Source of the DNA: Kaistella haifensis DSM 19056
GTDB lineage: Bacteria > Bacteroidota > Bacteroidia > Flavobacteriales > Weeksellaceae
DNA: 64,000 nucleotides
NCBI RefSeq assembly: GCF_000735695.2
Contig: NZ_JASZ02000008.1
Span: forward strand, 1-64,000
Direction: 5' to 3'
This document shows positions 6,660-15,801 of this stretch, one piece after another. How positions within the stretch are numbered: the first letter of the stretch is position 1; each line of letters starts with the position of its first letter. The notes below the pieces were generated by a model. It saw only the letters and a program-made list of their open reading frames with translations. It searched no databases and was not told where the DNA came from. A program made the position numbers and the translations under genes.

Positions 6660-9470
6660 ATGGACAAATTTTCATTTCTGAATGCTGCGCATTCGCAGTT
6701 AATAGAAGACTTATACCAACAATATTTAAAATATCCCGACAGTTTAGAGCCTTCCTGGAAAGCATTTTTCCAGGGATTTGATTTTGCGCTGGAGAACTAT
6801 GGCGATGAAATTCCGGGAGATAACAACTTTGCAGCTTCTGCTCCGTGTGCAGTGCAATTGGCAAATAATGCTGCAGCTAACGGACAAATTCCGGATGATA
6901 TTCAAAAGGAGTTCAAGGTGCTTAACCTTATTGAAGCTTACAGACAAAGAGGTCACCTCTTTACCAAAACCAATCCGGTAAGGGAAAGAAGACATCACGA
7001 ACCTACCTTGGCAATTGAAAATTTCGGGCTTTCTAAAGAAGATTTGAATAAAAAATTCAATTCTGCTACCGAAACCGGAATGCCTGCAGCGGCAACATTG
7101 CAAGAAATTATCAATCACTTAGAAAAAATTTATTGCGAGTCTATCGGGGTAGAGTACATGCACATTAATAATGTTAATGAGAAAACATTCATCAGAGAAT
7201 GGATTCAAGTTAACGAAAATCATCCAAAGCTGAATGCTGCCGAGAAAACTGAAATCTTAGGAAAGCTTAATCAGGCAGTTGCTTTTGAAAATTATCTTCA
7301 TACCAAATTTGTTGGGCAAAAAAGATTTTCCCTTGAAGGCGGTGAGTCTTTGATTCCTGCTTTGGACCAGTTGATTACCCGTTCATCTCAATTGGGTGTT
7401 GATGAGGTTGTGCTTGGAATGGCTCACAGAGGCCGATTGAATGTTTTAACCAATATTTTCGGGAAATCGTACAAACAGATTTTCTCTGAATTTGAAGGGA
7501 AAGAATTTGAAGAAGATGTATTCTCCGGTGATGTGAAGTATCACTTGGGTTCATCTAAAAAAATAAAAACTGCTTCCGGCGAAGAAGTATCTATCAATTT
7601 AACACCAAACCCGTCTCACCTGGAAACGGTTGGTGCTTTGGTGGAAGGAATTTGTCGCGCGAAAGTGGATAATAAGTATAAAGATTACAAAAAAGTCTTG
7701 CCAATCGTTATTCATGGTGATGGAGCAATTGCCGGACAGGGAATTGTGTATGAAATTGCACAAATGATGACTCTGGAAGGCTATAAAACCGGTGGAACTG
7801 TTCATATCGTGGTTAATAACCAAGTTTCGTTTACCACCAATTATTTGGATGCACGATCTTCAACTTATTGTACTGACATCGCAAAAGTAACCGAATCTCC
7901 TGTGATGCATGTGAATGCAGATGATGTGGAAGCGGTAGTTCATGCAATAAGATTTGCTGCTGATTTCCGTGCGGAATTTGGTAAAGATGTATACATCGAT
8001 CTTTTGGGTTACAGAAAATATGGTCACAACGAAGGTGATGAACCCAGATTCACTCAACCGAATTTGTATAAACTCATCTCTAAACATAAAAACCCGAGAG
8101 AAATTTACAAAGAACAACTTATCAAAGAAGGAATAGTTTCCGATGAGGTGTTGAAGAAAATGGAAACCGAATTCAAAACTCTTCTAGATGCTGATTTCGA
8201 TGCTTCCAAAGAAATTGAAAAAAATACCATGGACATCTTCATGGCGGAAGATTGGAAGCAATATCCACTTTGTCCAAGAGGAGCTATGCAAAAGACGGTA
8301 GATACAGGATTTGATCTTGATAAACTGAAAAAACTGGCAGTGGAAATGAGCACTTTGCCGGCTGATAAAAAGTTTATAAATAAGATTACCCGACTTTTCG
8401 AAAACCGTTTGAAAATGATCGAAGGCAATTCTTTGGATTGGGCTTTGGGTGAATGGTTGGCTTATGCAACCTTATTGGTAGAAGGCAATAATGTGAGGAT
8501 TTCCGGGGAAGATGTGGAAAGAGGAACTTTCTCTCACCGCCATGCCGTTATAAAAACGGAAGATACGGAGGAAGAATACATTCCGTTAAGACATATTTCT
8601 GATAGTCGTTTTGATGTTTACAATTCTCATCTTTCCGAATACGGAGTTTTAGGGTTCGATTATGGTTATGCAATGGCTTCACCGAATACATTGACGATTT
8701 GGGAAGCTCAGTTTGGTGATTTTGTGAATGGTGCGCAAGTTATTGTAGATCAATATTTAGCGGCTGCAGAAGAAAAATGGAAAATCCAAAACGGATTGGT
8801 AATGCTTCTTCCTCACGGTTTCGAAGGACAAGGTGCAGAACACTCTTCCGCAAGACTCGAAAGATTCTTGGAGCTTTGCGCTAATGAAAATATGACAGTA
8901 GCCAATGCGACTACTCCTGCGAACTTTTTCCATCTTCTGAGAAGACAAATGAAATGGAATTTCAGAAAACCTCTTATTGTAATGTCTCCAAAATCATTGC
9001 TAAGACATCCGCAAGTAATTTCACCTCTTGAAGATTTTGCAAATGGAAGCTTCCAACCAATTTTGGATGATGTCGCTGCAAACCCTGAAAAAATTGAAAA
9101 GTTGGTGCTCTGTTCTGGTAAAATTTACTACGAACTTTTAGCCAAAAAAGAAGAATTAGGTTGCGAAAACATCGCTTTGGTAAGATTTGAGCAATTGTAT
9201 CCACTTCAGCAAGATAAGATAGAGGAAATTTTTAACAAATACAGCAACAGAAAACAATTGCTTTGGGTACAGGAAGAACCGGAAAATATGGGCGCATGGA
9301 GTTATATTTTACGTAATTTCAGAAAGTCTGATATTGATGTAATTGCGCCAGTAGCGAGCGGATCACCAGCTCCGGGAAGTCACAAAATGTTTGAGAAAAA
9401 TCAAAATAGCGTAATAAACAGAGTTTTCGACCGAGAAGATGCGCCTGCAAAAAGACCGGTTACCGCATAA
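6660..9470 (+). CDS. sucA: 2-oxoglutarate dehydrogenase E1 component
   Basis: This is the thiamine-diphosphate-dependent E1 subunit that decarboxylates 2-oxoglutarate and passes the succinyl group to E2 in the TCA cycle. The 936-residue length is normal. The start MDKFSFLNAAHSQLIEDLY matches the short N-terminal E2-binding helix of the family. LGMAHRGRLNVL, NPSHLE, IHGDGAIAGQGIVYE (the ThDP and Mg region), RKYGHNEGDEPRFTQP and the C-terminal transketolase-like domain (LPHGFEGQGAEHSSAR) all appear in order. sucB follows after 34 bases and encodes its partner. No lpd (E3) gene is in the window, so E3 must come from elsewhere. Confidence 0.97.
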   Translation: MDKFSFLNAAHSQLIEDLYQQYLKYPDSLEPSWKAFFQGFDFALENYGDEIPGDNNFAASAPCAVQLANNAAANGQIPDDIQKEFKVLNLIEAYRQRGHLFTKTNPVRERRHHEPTLAIENFGLSKEDLNKKFNSATETGMPAAATLQEIINHLEKIYCESIGVEYMHINNVNEKTFIREWIQVNENHPKLNAAEKTEILGKLNQAVAFENYLHTKFVGQKRFSLEGGESLIPALDQLITRSSQLGVDEVVLGMAHRGRLNVLTNIFGKSYKQIFSEFEGKEFEEDVFSGDVKYHLGSSKKIKTASGEEVSINLTPNPSHLETVGALVEGICRAKVDNKYKDYKKVLPIVIHGDGAIAGQGIVYEIAQMMTLEGYKTGGTVHIVVNNQVSFTTNYLDARSSTYCTDIAKVTESPVMHVNADDVEAVVHAIRFAADFRAEFGKDVYIDLLGYRKYGHNEGDEPRFTQPNLYKLISKHKNPREIYKEQLIKEGIVSDEVLKKMETEFKTLLDADFDASKEIEKNTMDIFMAEDWKQYPLCPRGAMQKTVDTGFDLDKLKKLAVEMSTLPADKKFINKITRLFENRLKMIEGNSLDWALGEWLAYATLLVEGNNVRISGEDVERGTFSHRHAVIKTEDTEEEYIPLRHISDSRFDVYNSHLSEYGVLGFDYGYAMASPNTLTIWEAQFGDFVNGAQVIVDQYLAAAEEKWKIQNGLVMLLPHGFEGQGAEHSSARLERFLELCANENMTVANATTPANFFHLLRRQMKWNFRKPLIVMSPKSLLRHPQVISPLEDFANGSFQPILDDVAANPEKIEKLVLCSGKIYYELLAKKEELGCENIALVRFEQLYPLQQDKIEEIFNKYSNRKQLLWVQEEPENMGAWSYILRNFRKSDIDVIAPVASGSPAPGSHKMFEKNQNSVINRVFDREDAPAKRPVTA

Positions 9471-9504
9471 TTTCAATTTTAAATAATAAAAAAAAATATT
9501 CACG

Positions 9505-10761
9505 ATGTCAATATTAGAAATGAAAGTCCCGTCTCCGGGAGAATCCATCACCGAAGTTGAAATCGCATCTTGGTTGGTAAAAGACGGCGATTATGTAGAA
9601 AAAGATCAACCGATTGCTGAAGTAGATTCCGATAAAGCAACACTAGAATTACCTGCTGAACAAAGTGGCATCATCACTTTAAAAGCTGAAGAAGGCGAAG
9701 TGGTACAAGTTGGTCAGGTGGTATGTCTTATCGATATGGATGCTGCAAAACCAGCTGGTGAGGCTGCTCCGAAAGCGGAAAATGCTGAAGCTCCTCAAGC
9801 GGAACAAAAAGTTGTTGAAAAACCGGCAATCATTCAGGAAGCTAAAAAAGAAGAACAACCTGCTGCTACTTCTTACGCTACAGGAACTCCTTCACCTGCT
9901 GCTAAAAAAATACTTGACGAAAAAGGAATACCAGCTGCACAAGTTTCAGGTACTGGAAAAGATGGAAGAATAACCAAAGAAGATGCCCAAACTGCGCAAG
10001 TTGCTGCAATGGGAACTCCTTCTTCTACTGGCGGATCCAGAGGTTCTAATACCACTAAACTTTCTGTCCTAAGAAGAAAAATTGCTGCAAGATTGGTATC
10101 TGTGAAAAACGAAACCGCTATGCTAACCACTTTCAACGAGGTGGATATGTCTGAAATCTTCAGAATTAGAAAACAATATAAAGAGGAATTCGCTGCGAAA
10201 CACGGCGTTGGACTAGGTTTCATGTCATTCTTTACCAAAGCAGTTACCCGCGCATTGCAAATGTACCCAGACGTGAACGCTTCAATTGATGGGGATTACA
10301 AAATCAACTACGATTTCTGTGATATTTCTGTTGCTGTTTCCGGACCGAAAGGTTTGATGGTTCCTGTTCTTAGAAACGCTGAGAACATGACTTTCAGAGG
10401 AGTAGAAGCAAATATTAAAGATCTTGCGGAAAAAGTAAGAAGCGGAAAAATTACGGTAGACGAAATGACCGGAGGAACTTTTACCGTAACCAACGGAGGA
10501 ACTTTCGGTTCCATGATGTCAACTCCAATTATTAACCCTCCACAATCCGCAATTTTAGGAATGCACAATATCCTGCAAAGACCGATGGCAATTGACGGAC
10601 AAGTAGTAATTCGCCCAATGATGTATGTTGCACTTTCTTATGATCACAGAATTATCGACGGAAAAGAATCCGTAGGTTTCTTGGTTGCAGTAAAAGAAGC
10701 AATTGATAATCCGGTAGAATTCCTCATGAACGGCAACGAGAGAAAAGCTTTGGAACTTTAA
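9505..10761 (+). CDS. sucB: Dihydrolipoyllysine succinyltransferase, E2 of 2-oxoglutarate dehydrogenase
   Basis: E2 carries the lipoyl arm and transfers the succinyl group to CoA. The 418-residue protein has a single lipoyl domain at residues 1-80 with the modified lysine in DSDKATLEL. An Ala/Pro/Glu-rich linker follows. A small E1/E3-binding domain ([14 protein letters not shown]) comes next, then the acyltransferase core from about 185 to the end with the catalytic histidine in [10 protein letters not shown]. The order and size are typical. It lies 34 bases after sucA, is co-transcribed with it and is followed by a terminator. Confidence 0.97.
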   Translation: MSILEMKVPSPGESITEVEIASWLVKDGDYVEKDQPIAEVDSDKATLELPAEQSGIITLKAEEGEVVQVGQVVCLIDMDAAKPAGEAAPKAENAEAPQAEQKVVEKPAIIQEAKKEEQPAATSYATGTPSPAAKKILDEKGIPAAQVSGTGKDGRITKEDAQTAQVAAMGTPSSTGGSRGSNTTKLSVLRRKIAARLVSVKNETAMLTTFNEVDMSEIFRIRKQYKEEFAAKHGVGLGFMSFFTKAVTRALQMYPDVNASIDGDYKINYDFCDISVAVSGPKGLMVPVLRNAENMTFRGVEANIKDLAEKVRSGKITVDEMTGGTFTVTNGGTFGSMMSTPIINPPQSAILGMHNILQRPMAIDGQVVIRPMMYVALSYDHRIIDGKESVGFLVAVKEAIDNPVEFLMNGNERKALEL

Positions 10762-10790
10762 TTAATCTTAAAGTTTTCAAGATCAATAAT

Positions 10791-10816
10791 ATCCCGTCTA
10801 AAAAGGCGGGATTTTT
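10791..10816 (+). terminator. sucAB terminator
   Basis: ATCCCGTC pairs with GGCGGGAT (one G-U pair) around a TAAAAA loop and is followed by five T residues. Confidence 0.8.
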
Positions 10817-10847
10817 GTATTATTAATTTTAATAAAATTCCAACCCT

Positions 10848-11234
10848 ATGTTTTCTACGACTACTTTCGATATTAAGGTTTCCGTGAAACCAGAGTACGA
10901 TCCAAGAAATAGTTTTCCGTCCGAAAACCGATTTGTTTTCCGCTACAATATTAAAATCGAAAATCTAAGCGAAAATCCTATTGTTTTGTTGAAAAGAAGA
11001 TGGCTGATTTATGATTTAGGTTTCGGTTTTACCGAAGTTGCAGGAGAGGGAGTAATTGGGTTGACACCCGAAATTTTGCCTGGAGAGGAGTTTAGCTACT
11101 TCTCCAATGTCGTGTTGCGCTCCGGTGTAGGAAATATGACCGGACAGTATTTTTGTATGAATCCTTTAACGAAAGAAAATCTGGAAATCAATATTCCGAA
11201 ATTTGATTTAATGGCGGAAGTATTGAGTAACTAA
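10848..11234 (+). CDS. apaG: ApaG family protein
   Basis: The 128-residue protein is a full-length single ApaG/DUF525 immunoglobulin-like domain: YKIEN-type core (YNIKIENLSENPIVLLKRRW), GVIGLTPEILPGEEFSY and GNMTGQYFCM. In Salmonella apaG mutations affect cobalt resistance and magnesium efflux, but the biochemical role is not settled. The gene is plus-strand and ends nine bases before the convergent exonuclease stop; its terminator lies inside that neighbour's 3' end. Whether it shares a transcript with any upstream gene is unclear, because a terminator separates it from sucB. Confidence 0.93.
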   Translation: MFSTTTFDIKVSVKPEYDPRNSFPSENRFVFRYNIKIENLSENPIVLLKRRWLIYDLGFGFTEVAGEGVIGLTPEILPGEEFSYFSNVVLRSGVGNMTGQYFCMNPLTKENLEINIPKFDLMAEVLSN

Positions 11235-11243
11235 TGATTAAAT

Positions 11244-11801
11244 TTAAAGAATTTTCAAATTCTTTTTTAAAACCTCTTTCACTTCATCGTTTCTTGTAAT
11301 CATTAAATTATTAAATGCCAAAAGCGAAATTTTCGCACAAACTTCCGCATCATCTCCCGCGCGGTGGTGGTTAAAGGTTAACTGATGCTGCTCTGCAAGA
11401 CTTTTCAAACCATATCTAGGTAAGTTTTTCCAGGATTTTTTAGCAATTTGAATGGAACACAAATACTCCATCTTCGGTTTGAAAAATCCGTGATAATCCA
11501 GACAACTTCTCAGTACACCTGCATCAAAGGATGCATTGTGTGCAATCATCAGATTTCCGTACATCAATTCTTCGGCTTCATGCCAAACATCCTCGAATGT
11601 AGGAGCATCTTGCACATCTTCGGGGTGAATACCGTGAACTTCAATGTTTCTTCTATTAAAGTAAGGAAAACTTGGTGGTTTAATGAGCCAGGTCTGGGTT
11701 TTCACAATTTCTCCATTTTCGACCACACAAATCCCCATTTCACAAGCGGAATTTCGCTCGTGAGTTGCGGTTTCAAAATCAATGGCACAAAAATCAAGCA
11801 T
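11244..11801 (-). CDS. DEDDh 3'-5' exonuclease (DnaQ/epsilon-like)
   Basis: The 185-residue protein has the three exonuclease motifs: Exo I D8-x-E10 (FCAIDFETA), Exo II with D93 (AHNASFDAGVL), and Exo IIIe with H146 and D151 (HRAGDDAEVC). The HxAxxD spacing marks it as DEDDh type. It would remove nucleotides from DNA 3' ends with two metal ions. It is too short for a fused polymerase or GIY-YIG domain and is not certain to be the replicative proofreader. It is the last gene of the minus-strand unit, 18 bases after the glycosyltransferase stop. Confidence 0.9.
   Translation of the reverse strand: MLDFCAIDFETATHERNSACEMGICVVENGEIVKTQTWLIKPPSFPYFNRRNIEVHGIHPEDVQDAPTFEDVWHEAEELMYGNLMIAHNASFDAGVLRSCLDYHGFFKPKMEYLCSIQIAKKSWKNLPRYGLKSLAEQHQLTFNHHRAGDDAEVCAKISLLAFNNLMITRNDEVKEVLKKNLKIL
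11246..11269 (+). terminator. apaG terminator inside the exonuclease 3' end
   Basis: AAAGAATTT and AAATTCTTT form a perfect 9-bp stem with a two-base spacer, followed by T residues. The bases also encode the last residues of the opposing exonuclease gene. Confidence 0.6.
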
Positions 11802-11819
11802 CTTTTTGGTTTTAAATAT

Positions 11820-12782
11820 TTAAATAAAATGTTTGAAAATCAACCATTTTGATTGGTAATAATGATCGATCTGAAATTTTTTTCTTCGCTTTATGGTCCC
11901 GGGAAGTTGACAATAAAAACCGTAATGTGCTCTAATCACCGCCCAAAGATGAGCCGGGCCGTTTTTGTAACCAAAATACAAACCGGCAATTCCGTCCAAA
12001 CATAATCTGAAAAATATCAACCAAATCAGTTTGGGAAATGGCAAGTTTTTCAACAGCATTGAAAGATTATTTCGGATGTTGAGATAAGTTTTCTGTGGAT
12101 TTTCTTTGTTTAAAGTTCCTCCTCCGACGTGATAGACAGTGGATTTTCCTGTATAAAAAATCTTTTTTCCTGAGTTCTTTAAACGCCAACATAAGTCGAT
12201 TTCTTCCTGATGAGCGAAAAATCTTTCATCAAAACCGTTTTCTGCCCAAAAATCTTCCGAACGAATAAACATACAGCAACCTGAAGCCCAAAAAATCTCG
12301 GTTTCATCATCGTACTGACCTTTGTCTTCTTCAATTTCGTCAAAAATTCTTCCGCGGCAATAAGGGTAACCAAGGTTATCGATCAATCCTCCACCAGCAC
12401 CTGCAAATTCAAAGAAATTCTTTCGATGATAAGCCAATATTTTTGGTTGAATGGCCGCAATGTTTTGATTTTTTTCGAATAATTCAAGAACGGGATTTAA
12501 CCAATTTTCAGTTACTTCAACATCGGAATTCAGAAGGCAATAAATATCTGCATCGATTTTTTTTAATCCTTCATTATAACCGCCTGCAAATCCTGTATTG
12601 GAAGGGTTTTGTACAATTTTAACTTCGGGAAAATGAGATCGTAAAAAATTTACGGAATCGTCGGTAGATGCGTTGTCGATGACGTAAATATCGGTGTTTT
12701 GGGAATGTGAAATCACATTGGGAAGAAACTTTTCTAACCAATTTTTTCCGTTCCAATTGAGAATTGCTATGACTACTTTCAA
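11820..12782 (-). CDS. Family 2 glycosyltransferase, TTG start
   Basis: The protein has a GT-A fold signature: VVIAILNWNGKNWLEKFLP at the start, a DxD-like CLLNSDVEVTENWL, and FFAHQEEIDLCWRLKNSG. This pattern is common in rhamnosyl- and similar transferases that act on cell-surface glycans. The only upstream in-frame ATG (12854) would overlap the previous gene by 61 bases and add 24 unlikely residues. I therefore chose the TTG at 12782, 11 bases after the acyltransferase stop, giving 320 residues starting at KVVIAILNWNG. Substrate is unknown. Its place behind a lipid A-type acyltransferase suggests envelope glycolipid synthesis. Confidence 0.82.
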   Translation of the reverse strand: MKVVIAILNWNGKNWLEKFLPNVISHSQNTDIYVIDNASTDDSVNFLRSHFPEVKIVQNPSNTGFAGGYNEGLKKIDADIYCLLNSDVEVTENWLNPVLELFEKNQNIAAIQPKILAYHRKNFFEFAGAGGGLIDNLGYPYCRGRIFDEIEEDKGQYDDETEIFWASGCCMFIRSEDFWAENGFDERFFAHQEEIDLCWRLKNSGKKIFYTGKSTVYHVGGGTLNKENPQKTYLNIRNNLSMLLKNLPFPKLIWLIFFRLCLDGIAGLYFGYKNGPAHLWAVIRAHYGFYCQLPGTIKRRKKFQIDHYYQSKWLIFKHFI

Positions 12783-12793
12783 ATCAATGAGAA

Positions 12794-13675
12794 TTAAATT
12801 CGGGTTTCCATTACTTTTATTGAATCCTGATATTTCCACCTTCTGTGCGACCAAAGATAATTATCGGGTCTTTTATTAATCGTAGTTTCAAGCATTTTAT
12901 GGAATTTTCTTACCACCTCATATTCCTGAAATTTTTCACCATCGGGGTAAATCCGGTGATAATTTATTTGGTAATACCCGCGTTTTACCTTTTTCATTTC
13001 GCAATATACAAATACCAAATCCATTCTAGTGGAAAGCTTGTCGTAGCCTACGAATGCTGGTGTTTTCTGGTGCAGGAATTCCAGTCCGTATGTAACTTCA
13101 GAGGAATGCGGAGTTTGATCTGCAACAAACATGTACACCGAATTTCCATCATTGGTATTTTTGAAAATATGACGAATGACTTCTTTGGCTTCTAAAGCGT
13201 GATTACCAAACCTGTTACGAATTGCTTTCACTTTTTGTTCCCAAAAACTGCTCTGAACTTTTCGGTAAACCGGAAAGCTTTTTTCCTGAGGAATAATTGT
13301 TGCCAATGCGTTAAACCATTCCCAATTGAAAATATGCCCTGCTAGAAGAATGATATTTTTGTTTTCTTTTTTGGCCTCATGAAATACATCTTGATTTAGG
13401 TGTTGCACGCGAACCCGCAATTCATGGGAAGGAATGGTGAAAGATTTCAAAGTTTCTACAAGATAATCGCAGAAATTATGATAAAACTTCTTTCTAATAA
13501 TTTTCAGTTCCGAGTCGCTTTTTGCAGGAAAAGAATTTTTCAGATTTTGCAAAACCACATCTTTCCGATAACCTACCACAAAGTAAAGTATCACGAAAAT
13601 AAAATCGGACAGCCCATACAAAACCTTTAATGGTAATTTTGAAAAAAGGATAATTATTTTAAATAAAAAATTCAT
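12794..13675 (-). CDS. LpxL/HtrB-type lysophospholipid acyltransferase
   Basis: The 293-residue protein has an N-terminal hydrophobic anchor (residues 4-36) and the LpxL/LpxM-family catalytic motif H-x4-E in AGHIFNWEW (H114, E119). QTPHSSEVTYGLEFLHQKTPAF and the C-terminal LWSHRRWK are also family landmarks. Such enzymes add secondary acyl chains to lipid A or related lipids at the inner membrane. It begins the minus-strand unit that continues with a glycosyltransferase and an exonuclease, behind an exact TAAATTTG box. The precise acceptor lipid is not predictable. Confidence 0.9.
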   Translation of the reverse strand: MNFLFKIIILFSKLPLKVLYGLSDFIFVILYFVVGYRKDVVLQNLKNSFPAKSDSELKIIRKKFYHNFCDYLVETLKSFTIPSHELRVRVQHLNQDVFHEAKKENKNIILLAGHIFNWEWFNALATIIPQEKSFPVYRKVQSSFWEQKVKAIRNRFGNHALEAKEVIRHIFKNTNDGNSVYMFVADQTPHSSEVTYGLEFLHQKTPAFVGYDKLSTRMDLVFVYCEMKKVKRGYYQINYHRIYPDGEKFQEYEVVRKFHKMLETTINKRPDNYLWSHRRWKYQDSIKVMETRI

Positions 13676-13685
13676 AAATGGTTTG

Positions 13686-13693
13686 CAAATTTA
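13686..13693 (-). promoter_or_regulatory. -7 box TAAATTTG for the acyltransferase operon
   Basis: Plus-strand CAAATTTA, 10 bases upstream of the ATG at 13675; the transcript would have a leader of only a few bases. Confidence 0.55.
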
Positions 13694-13760
13694 GCAATTA
13701 TAAAGTTTATTGTTGGCGTAATTTTTGTTATTTTGTGGCATTAATTTAATTGAAAAGTCA

Positions 13761-14348
13761 ATGAGAAATAATAGAATAAAATTGATGATGTTTTCGGCAC
13801 TTTGTTTTGGAGGTGCAACCTTTGCACAAACCACAGAAATTAAAACCGAAAAATCGGTAGCGATAGCTGAAGGTGCAGCAAAAGAAGATAGCGCAGCGAT
13901 ACTAGCGGCCAATAAAAAAAGAGCAGCCGAAGAGAAAGCAAAACTTCCGAAGCCGTATGACGCAACAGAAAATGCTGAAGCTAAAATTGCTGAATTGGTA
14001 AAAAAAGCAAAAACTGAAAATAAAAATATCATTTTACAAGCCGGAGGAAACTGGTGTATTTGGTGTTTAAGGTTCAATAATTTCGTGCAAACAACTCCGG
14101 AACTGAAAGAAATTGTGGATGCAAATTACCTTTATTACCATTTGAATTATTCGCCGGAGAACAAAAACGAGAAAGTTTTTGCGAAATATGATAATCCGGG
14201 AGCGAAATTCGGATACCCGGTTTTTGTCGTTTTGGACCAAAATGGAAAGATGATTCATACCCAGGACAGCGCAGTTCTGGAAGAGGGGAAAGGGTATAGC
14301 AAAGAAAAAGTGAAAGCGTTTTTCGAGAAGTGGGCTCCAAAATCATAA
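13761..14348 (+). CDS. Secreted thioredoxin-like protein
   Basis: I place the start at the ATG of 13761, which gives a typical signal peptide (MRNNRIKLMMFSALCFGGATFAQ, cleavage after Ala-Gln). An upstream in-frame codon lacks this. Of 195 residues, about 24-65 are Ala/Glu/Lys-rich linker, then a thioredoxin fold with the redox pair C99-I-W-C102 and a cis-Pro region FGYPVFVV. It would work in the periplasm as a thiol oxidoreductase; partners are not indicated. It is flanked by a divergent acyltransferase gene and ends in a shared terminator. Confidence 0.88.
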   Translation: MRNNRIKLMMFSALCFGGATFAQTTEIKTEKSVAIAEGAAKEDSAAILAANKKRAAEEKAKLPKPYDATENAEAKIAELVKKAKTENKNIILQAGGNWCIWCLRFNNFVQTTPELKEIVDANYLYYHLNYSPENKNEKVFAKYDNPGAKFGYPVFVVLDQNGKMIHTQDSAVLEEGKGYSKEKVKAFFEKWAPKS

Positions 14349-14352
14349 ATCA

Positions 14353-14385
14353 AAAAAGTTCCGGAAATTTCCGGAATTTTTTTTT
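14353..14385. terminator. Bidirectional terminator between thioredoxin and ALDH genes
   Basis: Palindrome TTCCGGAAATTTCCGGAA (14359-14376) flanked by an A run on the left and nine T residues on the right. It serves both convergent genes. Confidence 0.8.
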
Positions 14386-15745
14386 ATAGCAATTTTTTAA
14401 TCCAATTCATTTTCTTCTCCGTGTAAGGCGGGTATTTCAAATCGGGCTCGCCCCAATTTACACGCTCGAGAACGGCTTTTTGATGGGAAAAAGTTTCAAA
14501 GCCAAATTTTCCGTGGTAATTTCCAATTCCCGAATTTCCAACGCCTCCGAATGGTAAATTTTCATTGCTCAAATGCATCACCACATCGTTAATACAGCCG
14601 CCACCAAAGGAAATTTTCGAAGTGAAACTTTCTTTTTCTTCTGAATTATTGGTGAAAAGATAAGCCGCCAAAGGTTTTTCTTTTTTTGAGATTTTAAGCA
14701 AAGCTTCATTAAAATTTTTAAAAGTGAGAACCGGCAAAATCGGACCAAAAATTTCTTCCTGCATTACAGCGTCCTCCCAGCTGATTTCGTGCATAATCGT
14801 AGGTTCGATGTGAAGTTTTTGAGAATCGTGGTTTCCACCGAAATAGATCTTATCTTTTTCGATATAATTTACCAATCTGTCGAAATTTCTTCGGTTGATT
14901 ATTTTTGTATAATGTTCCGAATCCGGTTGGTAATTGAATTTTTGAATATAAGATTTTAAGGTGTCCAGAAAACTGTCTTTCACTTTCTCATCCACCAAAA
15001 TATAATCCGGAGCCACACAAGTTTGTCCGGCGTTGAGGAATTTTCCCCAAACAATTCTTTTTGCTGCGACCTCAAAATCAGCATTCGCAGTTACAATAGC
15101 TGGACTTTTTCCACCCAATTCCAAAGTTACCGGTGTTAAATTTTTCGCAGCAGCTTCATATACGATTTGCCCAACCTTCGTGCTTCCGGTAAAAAATATT
15201 TTGTCGAATTTGAGTTTTAAAATTTCTGTGATTTCTTCCACACCACCTTCAAGCACAAACAGATATTCTTTTGGGAAATTTTCGTTGATTATTTTTGCCA
15301 TGGCTTTCATGGTGTGTTCTGCCACTTCGCTGGGTTTTACGATACACGTATTTCCGGCTGCCAACGCAGCAATCATGGGCGAAAGCGAAAGTTGGTAAGG
15401 GTAATTCCATGCACCGATCACAAGGGTACAACCGAGTGGTTCGCTGTGGATTTTACTCGTTCCAAGTTGATTCGCAAGGTTGGTTTTTACTTTTTTGGGT
15501 TTTGATAGCGAATTGAGGTTTTTCAGGTAAAAATCGATGTCTTTTAAAATGAAAGAAATTTCCGTAGTATAAGTATCAAATCTAGATTTTCCGAAATCTT
15601 TGTAAATGGCGGCATAAAGCAGTTCTTTATTTTTGATGATCAAATCTCGCAGTTTTTCCAGATACATTTTTCTGAACTTGATGCTTTTGGTTTTCTGGCT
15701 GTTAAAAAAGGTACGCTGATCTGCTAATATCTTTTCAAAATTCAT
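14384..15745 (-). CDS. Aldehyde dehydrogenase, ALDH3-like
   Basis: This NAD(P)-dependent enzyme oxidises aldehydes to acids. The catalytic Cys is in NAGQTCVAPDYILVD (near residue 240) and the Glu in LELGGKSPAIV. PWNYPYQLSLSP and the C-terminal PPYTEKKMNWIKKLL place it near the ALDH3/fatty or coniferyl aldehyde group. I use the ATG at 15745 (MNFEKILADQ, 453 residues). The longer frame begins at a TTG that lies too close to the -7 box at 15768-15775. It is divergent from the SDR gene, which may act on related carbonyl substrates, but that link is only positional. Confidence 0.9.
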   Translation of the reverse strand: MNFEKILADQRTFFNSQKTKSIKFRKMYLEKLRDLIIKNKELLYAAIYKDFGKSRFDTYTTEISFILKDIDFYLKNLNSLSKPKKVKTNLANQLGTSKIHSEPLGCTLVIGAWNYPYQLSLSPMIAALAAGNTCIVKPSEVAEHTMKAMAKIINENFPKEYLFVLEGGVEEITEILKLKFDKIFFTGSTKVGQIVYEAAAKNLTPVTLELGGKSPAIVTANADFEVAAKRIVWGKFLNAGQTCVAPDYILVDEKVKDSFLDTLKSYIQKFNYQPDSEHYTKIINRRNFDRLVNYIEKDKIYFGGNHDSQKLHIEPTIMHEISWEDAVMQEEIFGPILPVLTFKNFNEALLKISKKEKPLAAYLFTNNSEEKESFTSKISFGGGCINDVVMHLSNENLPFGGVGNSGIGNYHGKFGFETFSHQKAVLERVNWGEPDLKYPPYTEKKMNWIKKLL

Positions 15746-15767
15746 TACATTTATTTTATAATTCAAA

Positions 15768-15775
15768 CAAATTTA
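15768..15775 (-). promoter_or_regulatory. -7 box TAAATTTG for the ALDH gene
   Basis: Plus-strand CAAATTTA, 22 bases upstream of the chosen ATG at 15745. It supports that start over the TTG at 15766. Confidence 0.55.
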
Positions 15776-15801
15776 CTCCAAATTAAACAGATAAAGACAA
15801 A

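Noticed and set aside
12783-12854. ATG at 12854 as start of the glycosyltransferase
   Set aside because: It would add 24 residues unrelated to the family and overlap the acyltransferase gene by 61 bases, while the conserved domain begins directly after the TTG at 12782.
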